In this document: positions 48,365-58,678 of the stretch, in pieces | Layout: every line of letters begins with the position of its first letter | Position numbering within the stretch: the stretch's first letter is position 1 | Assembly: GCA_905160935.1 (NCBI GenBank) | Contig: CAJHZI010000689.1 | Span: 248,001-312,000 of the forward strand | Direction: 5' to 3' | DNA length: 64,000 bases | Source: Enchytraeus crypticus | Taxonomy: Eukaryota > Annelida > Clitellata > Enchytraeida > Enchytraeidae | The notes under the pieces: generated by a model | What the model was told of the DNA's origin: nothing | Database searches by the model: none | The model's input: only the letters and a program-made list of their open reading frames with translations | Translations under genes and position numbers: made by a program

Positions 48365-50141
48365 GCATGTTTTTTTATTCCCCTCCCTCCCCCCACTATA
48401 ACCGTTGGATATACATACATGTTTTGAATATTTTTGTCTCTCTGTATGTGATGTATATGTGTGCACATTTGTGTATGCATGATTTCGTTATGGTAAGATT
48501 TTGGCTATGACTAGACTGGTGTTACGAGTCCATGTTACTTTCTGAGCTAGTATAATTAATTAGTTGAATCTCGTCAAATCTAGTTTAAGTAATCTAGCTG
48601 AGTGTGTACGCAGTGGAACAGATTATGTCATGATCGACATTTTGAATAAGTGAATTATGGGGACTGGATTGCTGACTTTAAATAGCTGATTGTGGGGTAA
48701 AATTAACTCATGTATTTCTATTCTTTGTGGAGCTGGACAGAGAGTAAAATTGAAGACCTTCACAGGGCCTACTACAAGACAATGAGCTGTATACTCTCTA
48801 CTGGTTTAGCATAAGAACACATCCTATTAAAGTAGTATGATTTTTGATAATAATTTCATTTGGTGATTGAGGTATTTTATAGTTTAATGAAATAAAGTTG
48901 GCCATTATACTACTCAAAGGGAAGTAAAGGTTGATGCGAGTGTGTAATATTCTGCATTTGCTCTCAAATACTGTTCGTCATTTTAATATAAATGGACGTA
49001 TCTGTTGCAATAGTTATTTGTTTTCTTTATTTTGTACAGAAGAGTTATAGCATATACTAGTTATTGTTAGGATAGCCTAAGGCTCTAACGGAATGTATAA
49101 CCAGTTAAGTGGGACAGATTATAATTTGGCATCTGCATGGTCGAGTTCTGCTTCTCTGCCTGCTAATCCTTCTCCCAATCCTGGACTTGGAAACAGAGTT
49201 CTTAATCCAGTGTGTTTCCATGATTGTTTTGCTATTTAGAAATATTATCTATATTTATGGTAAAGAAAGATACATGTTTGGCGCAATTTCTGATATAGTC
49301 TGAGTGTGCCATTTTACTCTGAAATTAGTACACAGTGTAGGGCCTACTGCTTGAAGTGTCAATAATTTGTTCTCACCGCAGATGCTGAAGACAAATGTTT
49401 CATAAAAGTTAAACTTTATAAACGTTTTGTTATTCATTTCCATAATACATTATTTAACGTAATTATTACATTTACATTATTATTTATTTTCATTTTACCG
49501 GACGTTAAATTCTTATTGATTGAATGATTATTATAAGAATTAATTATAATGTTTTTTAATATAGTTGATGCAAAGATATTAGACATTTGATATAGTTACT
49601 ATCTTACTACAATTAAATTAAAAATCAGTCAATCAATCAATATTAACTCAGTCTTGAATATCGTTCTCTGTTTAATTTGGTATTCCTGATGATTGTCTCT
49701 GAGGCATAATTTATAGTGTAACATTATTTACAAAAAATTTAAAATCTGGGCTTTATTTTTATAAATTTCTTGCTATCTAGATATCTATAATATCTATTTA
49801 TCTTTTTAGTTATCACCCCCTTTCATTTTGATTTCTAGTTACTGTTGTCTAGTAAAACTGGGAAAGCAATTAAAGTATTCTCAGATTTCCATATTCAAGG
49901 TGATAAAGCACTTTGAAAATGAATTTAAAAAATAATTTTTCATTATCGTTCATTTAAGTTATTCTTATCGTTGGAGAAAAAAATATAGCGTATGAAAAAG
50001 AAAATGAATTGAATAACATTTAATTGAATAAAGAGATTTTAAAAGTTTGAGAATTAGTATAGTTAATGCTTTGCTGTTGAGGGATTTAATGATTGAGTGA
50101 TATTTGTATCAATTTTCTGTAGGCCTTATATAAAATTTCAG

Positions 50142-50227
50142 GTCATACCATACCATGGTCTTGTACCTAGACTGGCGGATGGATTGGTGATCGTGATTCA
50201 AGGCAGAGTCCTACGTGCAGCTACACG
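50142..50227 (+). CDS. Galectin exon, CRD1 first strands
   Basis: The acceptor is ataaaatttcag and the donor cacg|gtttgt; 86 nt, phase 0 in, phase 2 out. It encodes VIPYHGLVPRLADGLVIVIQ and GRVLRAATR, matching the galectin start (vPf.G.ipgGl.pG..I.I.G.v...A.R). Confidence 0.92.
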
Positions 50228-53200
50228 GTTTGTAATAGAATCACATTAAATACAGTTTTTGCACACAGTATCACAGAAATTCAGGTTAATACCTTTGCTC
50301 CCCGTGTTGTGCTCGGGTGTGGTTGGACCACTTCAGAATAGGGCAACTGCAAACAATCTGTCGCGTGTACGTAAGAGGCAACTAAAGGCAGGAGCTGAGG
50401 ATGGCAAAAGGGGACCCACCTCACCATGAAATATTTTCCCCCAAGATTAAATGGTAATTAATCCACCTAACTGAGGAAGGCAACGGGAATCCACCTCAGA
50501 AGCCTTTTTTTTCTCAAGCTATTGGTTACATAAGGTATGGATAAGGCATAGACTTTGTGAAGGGATTAACTTGTTGATCTGGGGAGTACTCTTATGGAGC
50601 GAGAAGGCATACTTTGAGTATGAATATGTACCTTGAACCTGCTACTTGGCAGTGCACTAAAGAAGAAGAGGACCTTTGCTAGCTGTGTAATTGAAAGAAA
50701 ATGGAATGAGTTGTAATAGTATTTCATGCGAAAAACAGAAAGATATCTGAAATATTAGAAAATTAGAAATAACTAGTTCTTCAACATAGAGAAGCTATGA
50801 CCTTCATTTTATATTGCATTCCTTTATTAATATTGTGATATGTTTTTGTGCTACAGAATCGGCTCTGATGTAATAAGTGTCTAGGGTATTATGTGTTTTA
50901 ATGGAGTATTCGAAGCTTAACTAGAATACTGGAAACAAGAGAAACGTTATATAAAAGGTTTAAGGCGTTTTATTAAAACATGGAATCTTTCGATAGCACA
51001 AAAGCCATAACGATAGACATTTTAAACGACCAATGAATAAAGTAAAACACTTAGCTTTTTAAATAGTTCGAAACCAGAATGTTCTTTGCAATTTCATCAG
51101 TAATACGTCAATGCGGATCCTGAGATGGTAGAGAGAAAATTCCAGAGAAGAAAGTAGAAATATATATCTCCACAGTGAATATGTCCTTCGTGCATTAAAT
51201 GTAGAGGAGATCTCCAGAATGATCTGAGATGAAGATATCTGATTATGATTCAGTGAAGTAGAGATTCGAACTACGTCAACATGAGTATTGCCCTTTAAAG
51301 GACGCAACAATATATTAGCTAAGTTTTAACATGCAACGTCCTTCCAGCTTGGAAGTCGTGAGGCAAGTCCCGAGGTAAGTGCCCTGGAGCGAACACGTGT
51401 AATAATTATCCATCAAGTGGTCAAGGATTGCTTTATGAATTACACTAACGAGTTTTTGCTTCGACAATAGTTTCAAAATCAGGGAAGCGATTACGCTAAA
51501 CTGCCACAATATTTAGTATTTATAGTAATATTATAACATTTTTATCACCATCTTCCGTTGAATCCCAATTTAGCTAGGGTCAGGTTTAAGAACATTTTGT
51601 AATTAATTCTAAAAACGTTCTAAAAATCTTGACCCTATTTAAACTGGGATTCAAGGGAAGAAGATGATGATGAGTAATTTTATAACATGGATACTTACAG
51701 CATTTTAAAGCTTCCACACCTTTTTTGACAGAGAGTTTAAATATGAATATGATTTTGAATGCTGTAGGTTTGTGATACAGTTCAGATGTGAGGAAGGAGG
51801 CATAGCCTATCAGCTAATTGTTAGACTGGATAATAATTTGGGGGGAGGTGGAAGGGATGAACTGGTGGGAAACTCTTTGGAAGGGGGCAGGTGGGGAATT
51901 GAAGAAAAATCTTACTTGAATATGTCGCTGAAGAAAGAGGAACATTTTGAGTGTCTCATCCTTGTAACAAGAGAATCCTATAAGGTTTCTGTCATTTCAT
52001 TCCTTTTATAATTATTTTATAGTTTAATACTGCGCAATTAATTGGGATGGGTATACATTTTTGGGAATTGGGTTTACATAAAGATGCAACTGAAGGAAGG
52101 ATTCTGGAGTAATGAAGTAATGCAGGAGTAAAAAGTCCATTATTGGATGATTTAAAATGCATTCTTATATATAGAGATAAGAAGGAAAGCATGGGATAAA
52201 ATTTATTCAAGTATATATGTTCATTTGTGTATGTGTTCATTTTGTGTGAGTATACATGGTCATTTTTGTGTGCTATATATTGTATATTTTTATTTCTTCT
52301 TTTGTAGATAGCATTTTGTGGAATGCATTCGTGTGAATTTAGACATCGTATGCCTATGGAGAGAGTAAAGAGTTTGTCGCTAGAAGGAGAGAGCATCAAG
52401 ATTCAGTCAATCTTCTACAAACCGCCTTCTGGAGCAACACAGGTCTAATTAATTAATCTAGTTCTGTATGAATGTGATTAGATAAACAGTGTGATAAAAT
52501 TTTAATGTGCCCAAATAAAAATGTGTAAGTAAGAATGGTTTGCTTCGTGGAATTACCATCGAGTGAGTCTTCTTGTGTAATCTTCAAAGTGAAGATTATA
52601 TAGCAACTGAGGAAGGCAATAAGAAACCACGTCAAAAGCCATGTATTTCCCAAACTAATGTTTCAAATTTAAGTTTCATTAATGCATGACCAGTTTACTG
52701 TAAAGCTGTAAAGTTGATGTTTACAGCAGGTTCATCTCTCGAAAGAGATATCAGTGATGGCAAACCTAGGATTTGAACCTGGCACATACTTCTTCGTGGT
52801 CGGATATCCTACCGATATGCCACCATCTCCAGCGGGTGGGAAAACTAACAAGACAACTAGTTAATAGCAGAAGTGTATTTTAATGAGCATGAAGTGCACA
52901 TAAGGTGAACATAAGTGCAGATTTATGGTCCTGGCTTACGTCAGAGAGAAGCTTTATCTTAACTGAATTGTGTTGAGAAATATTGAACTCTATTATCTGT
53001 TCTTCTCAAAAAATGAGTAAAGAATTTAATATGGTTCTATTGATGAATTAGTATATATTTTTATTATGTAATTTTCCTATTGAGCCTTACTAACACACTT
53101 TTGCTTACAATATTTTCTGTGTTAGCTGTCTACTATACCAGCAGTTGTTGGTGACTTTTGAGTCCAACTTTTAAAAATAAGTTTAGAAACTCCGCAGTCG

Positions 53201-56200
53201 GTACCAAATAGGGGTCAGACGCCTGAACAATTCTATAATAATGATAATTAGGTGAATAATTAAGATGTGCATTATATATTATTTATGTAAGATTAAATTA
53301 CATTTACTTGCATAGAACATATTTACGATATTTATATTATCATGACAATGTGAGAAATTTTATAGAATCTTGTGAAAGGCATTTTTGAATTATAATGGCA
53401 TGAAAATAGTAAATAAATAACTATAGCTCTACTAATATAATACATATCTTTAATTTTATTACTTTTCTATGCAGACCAAAGCTTCTGGTGGTTCAAGAAT
53501 GCTTGGTACTATTAATTCGGACAGTCCCAGTAACCCAAACAACACATCCGGTTCATTCAATCCTTCAACCCCTGCTGCTGGCTCCGGTTATCCTGCTACT
53601 CCATCGTATCCTAATTCTCAACCATACTCTAATCCCGCTTCTCAACCATACCCTAATTCACAACCATCTTCAAATTCTCAGCCTAACCCAACATTCCAAA
53701 CTTATCCTACTCCACAGTTGTATCCAAATTCTCAACCAGATTTTTCGTCGTACCCTGGCACCCCTGCACTGCCAAACCCACAACTCTATCCCGGTGCTGC
53801 GGGTCCTCAGGCCTCTGAGTATATTAACAATGTGCCAAGTCCCAATCCCTATCCCAATTCTAATCCCCTCTATCCGCCCTCCAGTTCTTCAGGGGGTGCG
53901 CCCTCCTGGAGTCAGCCATCGGCTCCTTCCGATCCATCGTCTCCCCCAGATCTCTCTCTACTAGGTCCTGCATCGCCTCCATCTGGATTCTCGACTAATC
54001 CTGGGTTGTCTAACTCGGGGTTTCCTAATGCTGGGTTTTCTTCTTCTGATGCTGGTTATCCTCCAATGGCTCCAGGTGGTGGCTTTCCACCAGTATCTAC
54101 TAGCAATTATCCACCAGTGCCTCCTGTTGGTGGCTATCCACCAGTTCCTTCTGGTGGTGGTTATCCACCAGTGCCTCCTGTTGGTGGCTATCCACCAGTT
54201 CCTTCTGGTGGTGGTTATCCACAAGTACCTTCTGGTGGTGGCTATCCACCAATGCCTTCCGGTGGTGGCTATCCCTCGGTGCCTCCTGTTGTTGGCTATC
54301 CACCAATGCCTTCGCAAGGGGTCTCATTTCAACAAAATTCTTCAAATCCTTCTGATCCACATAAACTGCAGGGTTTGGGATTTGAAGGGTTCACTGGCCC
54401 TTCCTCATGTGCTTACCCACCTGGACCAGAGTTTGGTGGTAACGTGGGATCATGTTTTCCTGGTGCTTCGGTATTTATTGCTATTATAATTATTAGCTAT
54501 GATAGACAGTTGATAAATGTATTAAGAAATAGGAAGAAGAGTTGGATAGGACACATTCTAATGGGGGAAGGTCTTTTAAAAGAGGTCATAGAAGGTAGAA
54601 TGGAAGGAAAAAGAGGCAGGGGCAGGCTGAGATTAGGTATGTTATATGATTTAAAGACCCACTCATATGTGGAAATGAAGAGGAAGGCGGAAGACAGAGA
54701 ATAGTGGAAGCGTTATATACCGTGGACCTGCCAGTAGGCAGTGCACTAAGAGAGAGAGAGAATTATTAGGTATTTTAGTAAAACTGCCGAATTCGTCGCT
54801 TAATAAAAAAACGATACGTAAATTTAGTAAATTTTTGTAGAATTAAATTTCTCTAATATAAACGTAATCTTTAGATACTTGCTGGATCTTACTATGTTCC
54901 TTTTACTTTATTATACTTCATTGCATCGCAAAACTTTTCCTTGAGGCACTTTTGTAGTATAGGTGTAAGCATATTTCATTTACTCACTATATACTAAACT
55001 AGTTTCCGTGTTGTGTCTCTGCCATTTGAGATTTTAATTATTAGGTTTTTAATAATTTGTTGAATTTTTTATTCAAAACCGGAAAAAATGTACAATAATC
55101 TTGTACATATATGCAATTTTCACAATGGTAGATATGACAAATAGACTTTATTCAGTATTTCATTCGATAAAATATAATTGCTCGTGTGATACAGAAAAAC
55201 TCGTCAAAAATTGTTAATTTTGTAAAAGCCAGATACCACTCTTTCTTGATAATGAGTTTTAGTCTTTGATACATTCAACATTATGTAGGATGAAAACTCT
55301 GTGTTGTTGCTTCTGCCTTGGACCTGCCTTTTGGGAGGAAGACAGGATAGAGAATAGACCAACTGGTGGCTTTTAGCAATGAAATATGAAAATAGTGTCT
55401 AACATTGGATCGATTGGCGATTTATAGGCTCAGTTCAGTCTACAAAATATTGGTAACAAGTTGGATATATTTGGCACGGGTCTGTAGTCGGCTCCAAGCT
55501 GGTTGGTAGTGTATCTAAGCCTAGTGCAATCCTCTAGTTCAAGATGGTGCCTGTATTTCGTAATCACTAAAAGAGACATGAAAATGTTTAGAGAATAAAC
55601 TGTGTAAATGGTAAGTGCAATACATGCGTTCAGAGAAACATTATGGTTGGAATATCATCTGCGTGTTATTATTTGTACAGATCACGTCAAAGAGTCAGAT
55701 GCCAGCAGTTAAACATTTGAACATAGGGCTGAGGTCTGGACAGGTGCTGAGTATCACTGCCACACCTCGTCTTAACGCTGACTCGTAAGTTAATTGTTGC
55801 TTGAACGCAGATGTGCATGCTACAGAAGCTGGTAAAGCTAAGGTTAACATCAGTTTCGTCACTCGAATGCAAACATACATTACAGTACTTACATTGTCAA
55901 TATGAAGCACATACATTATCATTATGAAGTACATAGGTTGTCATTATGAAGTACATACATTGTCATTTTGAAGTACAGTTTGAAGTACATACATTGTCAT
56001 TTTGAGGTACATACATTGTCATTATGAAATACATACATTGTCATTATGAAGCACATACATTGTCATTATGAAGTGCACATATTGTCATTATGAAGTACAA
56101 ACATTGTCATTATGAAGTACAAACATTGTCATTATGAAGTACCAACATTGTCATTATGAAGTACAAACATTGTCATTATGAAGTACAAACATTGTCATTA

Positions 56201-58678
56201 TGAAGTACAAACATTGTCATTATGAAGTACAAACATTGTCATTATGAAGTACAAACATTGTCATTATGAAGTACAAACATTGTCATTATGAAGTACAAAC
56301 ATTGTCATTATGAAGTACATACATTGTCATTATGAAGTACAAACATTGTCATTATGAAGTACATACATTGTCATTATGAAGTACAAACATTGTCATTATG
56401 AAGTACATACATTGTCATTATGAAGTACATATATTACCATACTAAAGTACATACCTTGTCTTTATGAAGTACATACATCGTCTTACTTCAGTACATACAT
56501 TGTCATTATAAGTACATACAATGTCATTATGAAGTACATATTTTAAAGACGTTTTACCCACAAAAAAGGTATATTCTGCATACGGTTTGGAAACTATTTT
56601 CTGTTGACAGTAGCCTGGTAATTTGATGAGGGTGGGTTGAAGTGGATACGTTAATCACATTTCAGTGAACACTAAGAAGAAGAAAAGTGTTAATATTAAC
56701 TACGAATGTTGTGCGATTGTAAAGTCCAGTATAGTGTATTGTGTGGTAGATATTAACGTTCAAAACTTTACTTTATTTATACATATATTCTCATTATTTT
56801 ATTTTAAAATTATTTTAAAATCTTCTTTGTATATATATATATACAAACGACTCCCTCAGTTTTTACTTTTCAAGAAATGTTGATAAATATGTGGTTAGAA
56901 CTTCTAAATATTTACATACATGTTTATATAATTGTAATAAATATATAAAGTTCTAAACAATAATAATAATATTTAAGTAGTAATTGTATTAGTAGTAATT
57001 TAATTAATTAGTAATAGTAGTAATTTATCGGTGCTAGTTCTAATATCTGTCTCAGCATATCAGAGGCTTTTTCTTTCAATATAAACATTTACTACTATTA
57101 TTAGTAGTAGTATTAATAATAATAATATTATTATTATTTTGTTGATCATCTAATTTTACTGTGATTTCTGTTTGGTTTTTATCATATTTTCATGTATTAT
57201 GTGGCATGTGACGTCTCTGACTTAGCCTTTTGACGAGTATTGGAAGTTATGTCCTTATTGATTGATTGATACCGTTATCTAATAACGCACTCTCTATTCA
57301 CGGTGTTTGATTCGCTAAAATCAAGCTACTAAATCTTATATAATTGCAGGTTCACATTATCCGTGAAGCCTGATGAAATGGCGGGAGATGTTGATTTCTA
57401 TATGCGTGTTGATTTTGGTACGGGCAAGATCATCAGAAACAGTTGTGACTCTGGGATGTGGGGGGTGGAAGAAAATTTTGTACCGTACTTTCCCTTCAGT
57501 CGGGGAAAACCCTTCGCACTGCTCGTGCTTTGCGATCAAGAAAGCTTTAAGGTTTGTAACGATGTCTAGAAATCATGTCAGTCAGTCAGTCAGTCAGGTA
57601 GTCAGTCAGCCAGTCAGTCAGTATTTTGAAATATACTGTGAAGTTGTCAGATGTCTTATATCATATGTCATATAATAACTTGTGAAGCCATATTTTTTCT
57701 AAATTTTTATAGCAGTTGACGTGAAGTCATCGAATTCGTATGTAACCTTAGGTCATAGTCTGAAAAATAAACTCATTATTTTGATGCTAAAAAATGTACA
57801 ACTTTCTAACAGCTGTTATTCTTTGATTCATAGATGATCTAATATAAGTGTATCCATATATTTCTATAATCAATTAAAATGCGTCCCTTTCAATGCAGAA
57901 TTTGTTCAAAGACCGTCATCTTATATAGTTTGTCTTTCGTTAGAATTCTTACAGGCCGTGGCGCTTTTAGTGTTCAGGAGTGGGGCTAGACTGTAATTAA
58001 TAAACCTTTAACTCCACTTGAGATGAAAGTTGCCGACTTCAGTTTTTTAAATAGTGTATCGTCGTCACTGATTTTGGGCTTAGACTAATTGCTCGAGACC
58101 GAGAAGTTGACTCCAGCGTATTAGGTAGGAGTCGTAAAGGTCTTCAACCAATACCAATTCTGTGCTGAGAGCAGGGCGTCTTCCTCATCTAAGCGATGAT
58201 GCAGTTAGCGTCACAAAATTCTCCGGGGGTACCTGAAAATCAACCTTATGGAAAAATAAAACAAAATCCGTATTATAGTACGGTACCCGTCTAAGTTGCG
58301 TTTTACGTAATAGGCGAAAAGGGGGAAGACGCCCCTGGTAGATTTATCAAGATTTATTTAGATTTATCAAGACTCCACTATGTCTTAATTTACTTGTAAT
58401 AACGTGTTATCCCGACCCTAGTTAAATTGTGTTTCAGGGGTGGATAATGATGATGACTTGTAATATTCGAGTAATTGAAATGATACTGTTTTTCCATACC
58501 GTAGCTAAACTTGGTTTTAAGGAATACGATTATGATTATTGTAGTGATAGTCTCTTTATTGCAGATAGCGGTTGATAGTCAGCACCTGACGGAGTTTAAG
58601 AGGAGGTCAAGAAGATCCATTCAGACGATCTCGTACATTCGTCTCGATGGAGATTTGGATCTACAGAACTTCGAATAG
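50142..58678 (+). CDS. Two-domain galectin with galectin-3-like Pro/Gly/Tyr-rich linker, 7 exons, 5' end not located
   Basis: Seven exons join in phase to 617 residues plus stop. CRD1 is residues 1-146, with IPYHGLVPRLADG, IVIQGRV, NSLEGGRWGIEE and FCGMHSCEFRHRMPMERV. Residues 147-478 are a low-complexity linker from a single 996-nt exon. CRD2 is about 479-617, with RSGQVLSITATPRL, RNSCDSGMWGVEEN, FPFSRGKPFALLVL and the HLTEF strand. Galectins are beta-sandwich lectins that bind beta-galactosides and often leave the cell without a signal peptide. Two CRDs make this the tandem-repeat type, while the linker resembles the N-terminal tail of chimera-type galectin-3. The canonical His-Asn-Arg of the sugar site is altered in both domains. 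The first exon shown starts at the first conserved strand in phase 0, so only a short N-terminus with the initiator Met should be missing; I could not place it. Confidence 0.93.
50300..50665 (+). mobile_element. SINE-E copy ending like LINE-G
   Basis: ccgtgttgtgctcgggtgtg, cgtaagaggcaactaaaggc, tgaggaaggcaacgggaatc, gaagggattaacttgttgat, tatgaatatgtaccttgaac, then cctgctacttggcagtgcac. The last words match the LINE-G terminus. Confidence 0.7.
51547..51672. mobile_element. Two LINE-T tails in inverted orientation
   Basis: Left tail at 51547-51583 (minus strand: ctgaccctagctaaattggg) and right tail at 51629-51672 (gaccctatttaaactgggat) face outward around 45 bp. Confidence 0.75.
51768..51984 (+). 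CDS. Galectin exon, CRD1 core with Trp
   Basis: The acceptor is gaatgctgtag and the donor aag|gtttct; 217 nt, phase 2 in, phase 0 out. It encodes FVIQFRCEEGGIAYQLIVRL, then NSLEGGRWGIEEK and HFECLILVTRESYK. Asn64, Trp71 and Glu74-Glu75 match the conserved N..W..EE. The usual H.N.R reads Q.I.R. Confidence 0.95.
52308..52442 (+). CDS. Galectin exon, CRD1 last strands
   Basis: The acceptor is ttcttttgtag and the donor cag|gtctaa; 45 whole codons. It encodes IAFCGMHSCEFRHRMPMERV and KSLSLEGESIKIQSIFY, the galectin v.vNG.h...f.HR.p...v..L.i.Gd pattern. Confidence 0.95.
52700..52836 (-). mobile_element. SINE-A copy, diverged
   Basis: gagatatcagtgatggcaaa, cctaggatttgaacctggca, ggtcggatatcctaccgata. 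In the galectin intron before the linker exon. Confidence 0.82.
53475..54470 (+). CDS. Galectin linker exon, 332 residues rich in Pro, Gly, Tyr, Ser and Asn
   Basis: The acceptor is ttttctatgcag and the donor ttcg|gtattt; 332 whole codons. The first part repeats YPNSQP-like units; the middle is rich in P and S; residues near 345-430 of the known protein are tandem GGGYPPVPSGGGYPPVPPVG units encoded at about 54075-54315. Such Pro/Gly/Tyr repeats are typical of the galectin-3 self-association tail. The donor is ordinary. If unused, the frame stays open into a LINE fragment as far as 54704. It could act as a flexible spacer or an aggregation-prone segment; the latter is inference. Confidence 0.9.
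54495..54765 (+). mobile_element. LINE-G fragment, best coding copy, in frame with the galectin linker
   Basis: It reads [40 protein letters not shown] and [13 protein letters not shown], then gtggacctgccagtaggcag and a (GA)n tail. This is the C-terminal tract of non-LTR ORF2. The frame is the same as that of the upstream linker exon and stays open across the donor. Confidence 0.88.
55681..55784 (+). CDS. Galectin exon, CRD2 first strands
   Basis: The acceptor is ttatttgtacag and the donor actc|gtaagt (perfect consensus); 104 nt, phase 0 in, phase 2 out. It encodes KHLNIGLRSGQVLSITATPR, the l.Gl..Gq.l.i.a.pr strand pair. It has the same phases as the matching CRD1 exon. Confidence 0.9.
55823..55870 (-). 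mobile_element. SINE-A 3' tip
   Basis: gaagctggtaaagctaaggt, taacatcagtttcgtcactc: only the tail and core end, 38 bp after a galectin exon. Confidence 0.8.
55875..56545. repeat. Minisatellite, 22-bp unit, about 30 copies
   Basis: The unit is attgtcattatgaagtacat plus ac, with a/t variants (acaaac or acatac). Located in the CRD2 intron. Confidence 0.96.
57350..57551 (+). CDS. Galectin exon, CRD2 core with Trp
   Basis: The acceptor is tataattgcag and the donor aag|gtttgt; 202 nt, phase 2 in, phase 0 out. It encodes DVDFYMRVDFGTGKIIRNSC, MWGVEENF and FPFSRGKPFALLVL, then QESFK. N..W..EE is kept, but the H.N.R positions read Y.R.D. Confidence 0.95.
57577..57622. repeat. (CAGT)n microsatellite
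   Basis: About 11 CAGT units with two variants, 25 bp after a galectin exon. Confidence 0.9.
58408..58456 (+). mobile_element. LINE-T tail
   Basis: atcccgaccctagttaaatt, gtgtttcaggggtgg then ataatgatgatgac. Confidence 0.6.
58565..58678 (+). CDS. Galectin exon, CRD2 last strands and stop
   Basis: The acceptor is tctctttattgcag; 37 codons and a TAG stop at 58676-58678. It encodes IAVDSQHLTEFKRRSR and IQTISYIRLDGDLDLQNFE, matching the final strands of a galectin domain (v.vng.h...f.hr...i..l.i.Gdl.l..v.f). Confidence 0.92.
   Translation: MAVDSQHLTEFKRRSRRSIQTISYIRLDGDLDLQNFE

Larger units (their letters stand above)
42416..50141. other. Region between esterase stop and first recognised galectin exon
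   Basis: It holds the esterase 3' UTR, AT-rich DNA, TA microsatellites, SINE-C copies and LINE-T tails. No coding exon was recognised. The galectin promoter and initiator exon should lie here; that exon may encode only a few residues, too short to find by eye. Confidence 0.5.

Noticed and set aside
53488-54489. Alternative frames and antisense frames in the galectin linker exon
   Set aside because: They are shadows of a low-complexity repeat. Only the Pro/Gly/Tyr frame joins both CRDs in phase.
55875-56545. CRISPR-like regular repeats
   Set aside because: Units are directly abutting with no unique spacers, in an animal intron. The same holds for the arrays at 37576, 31261 and 27940.
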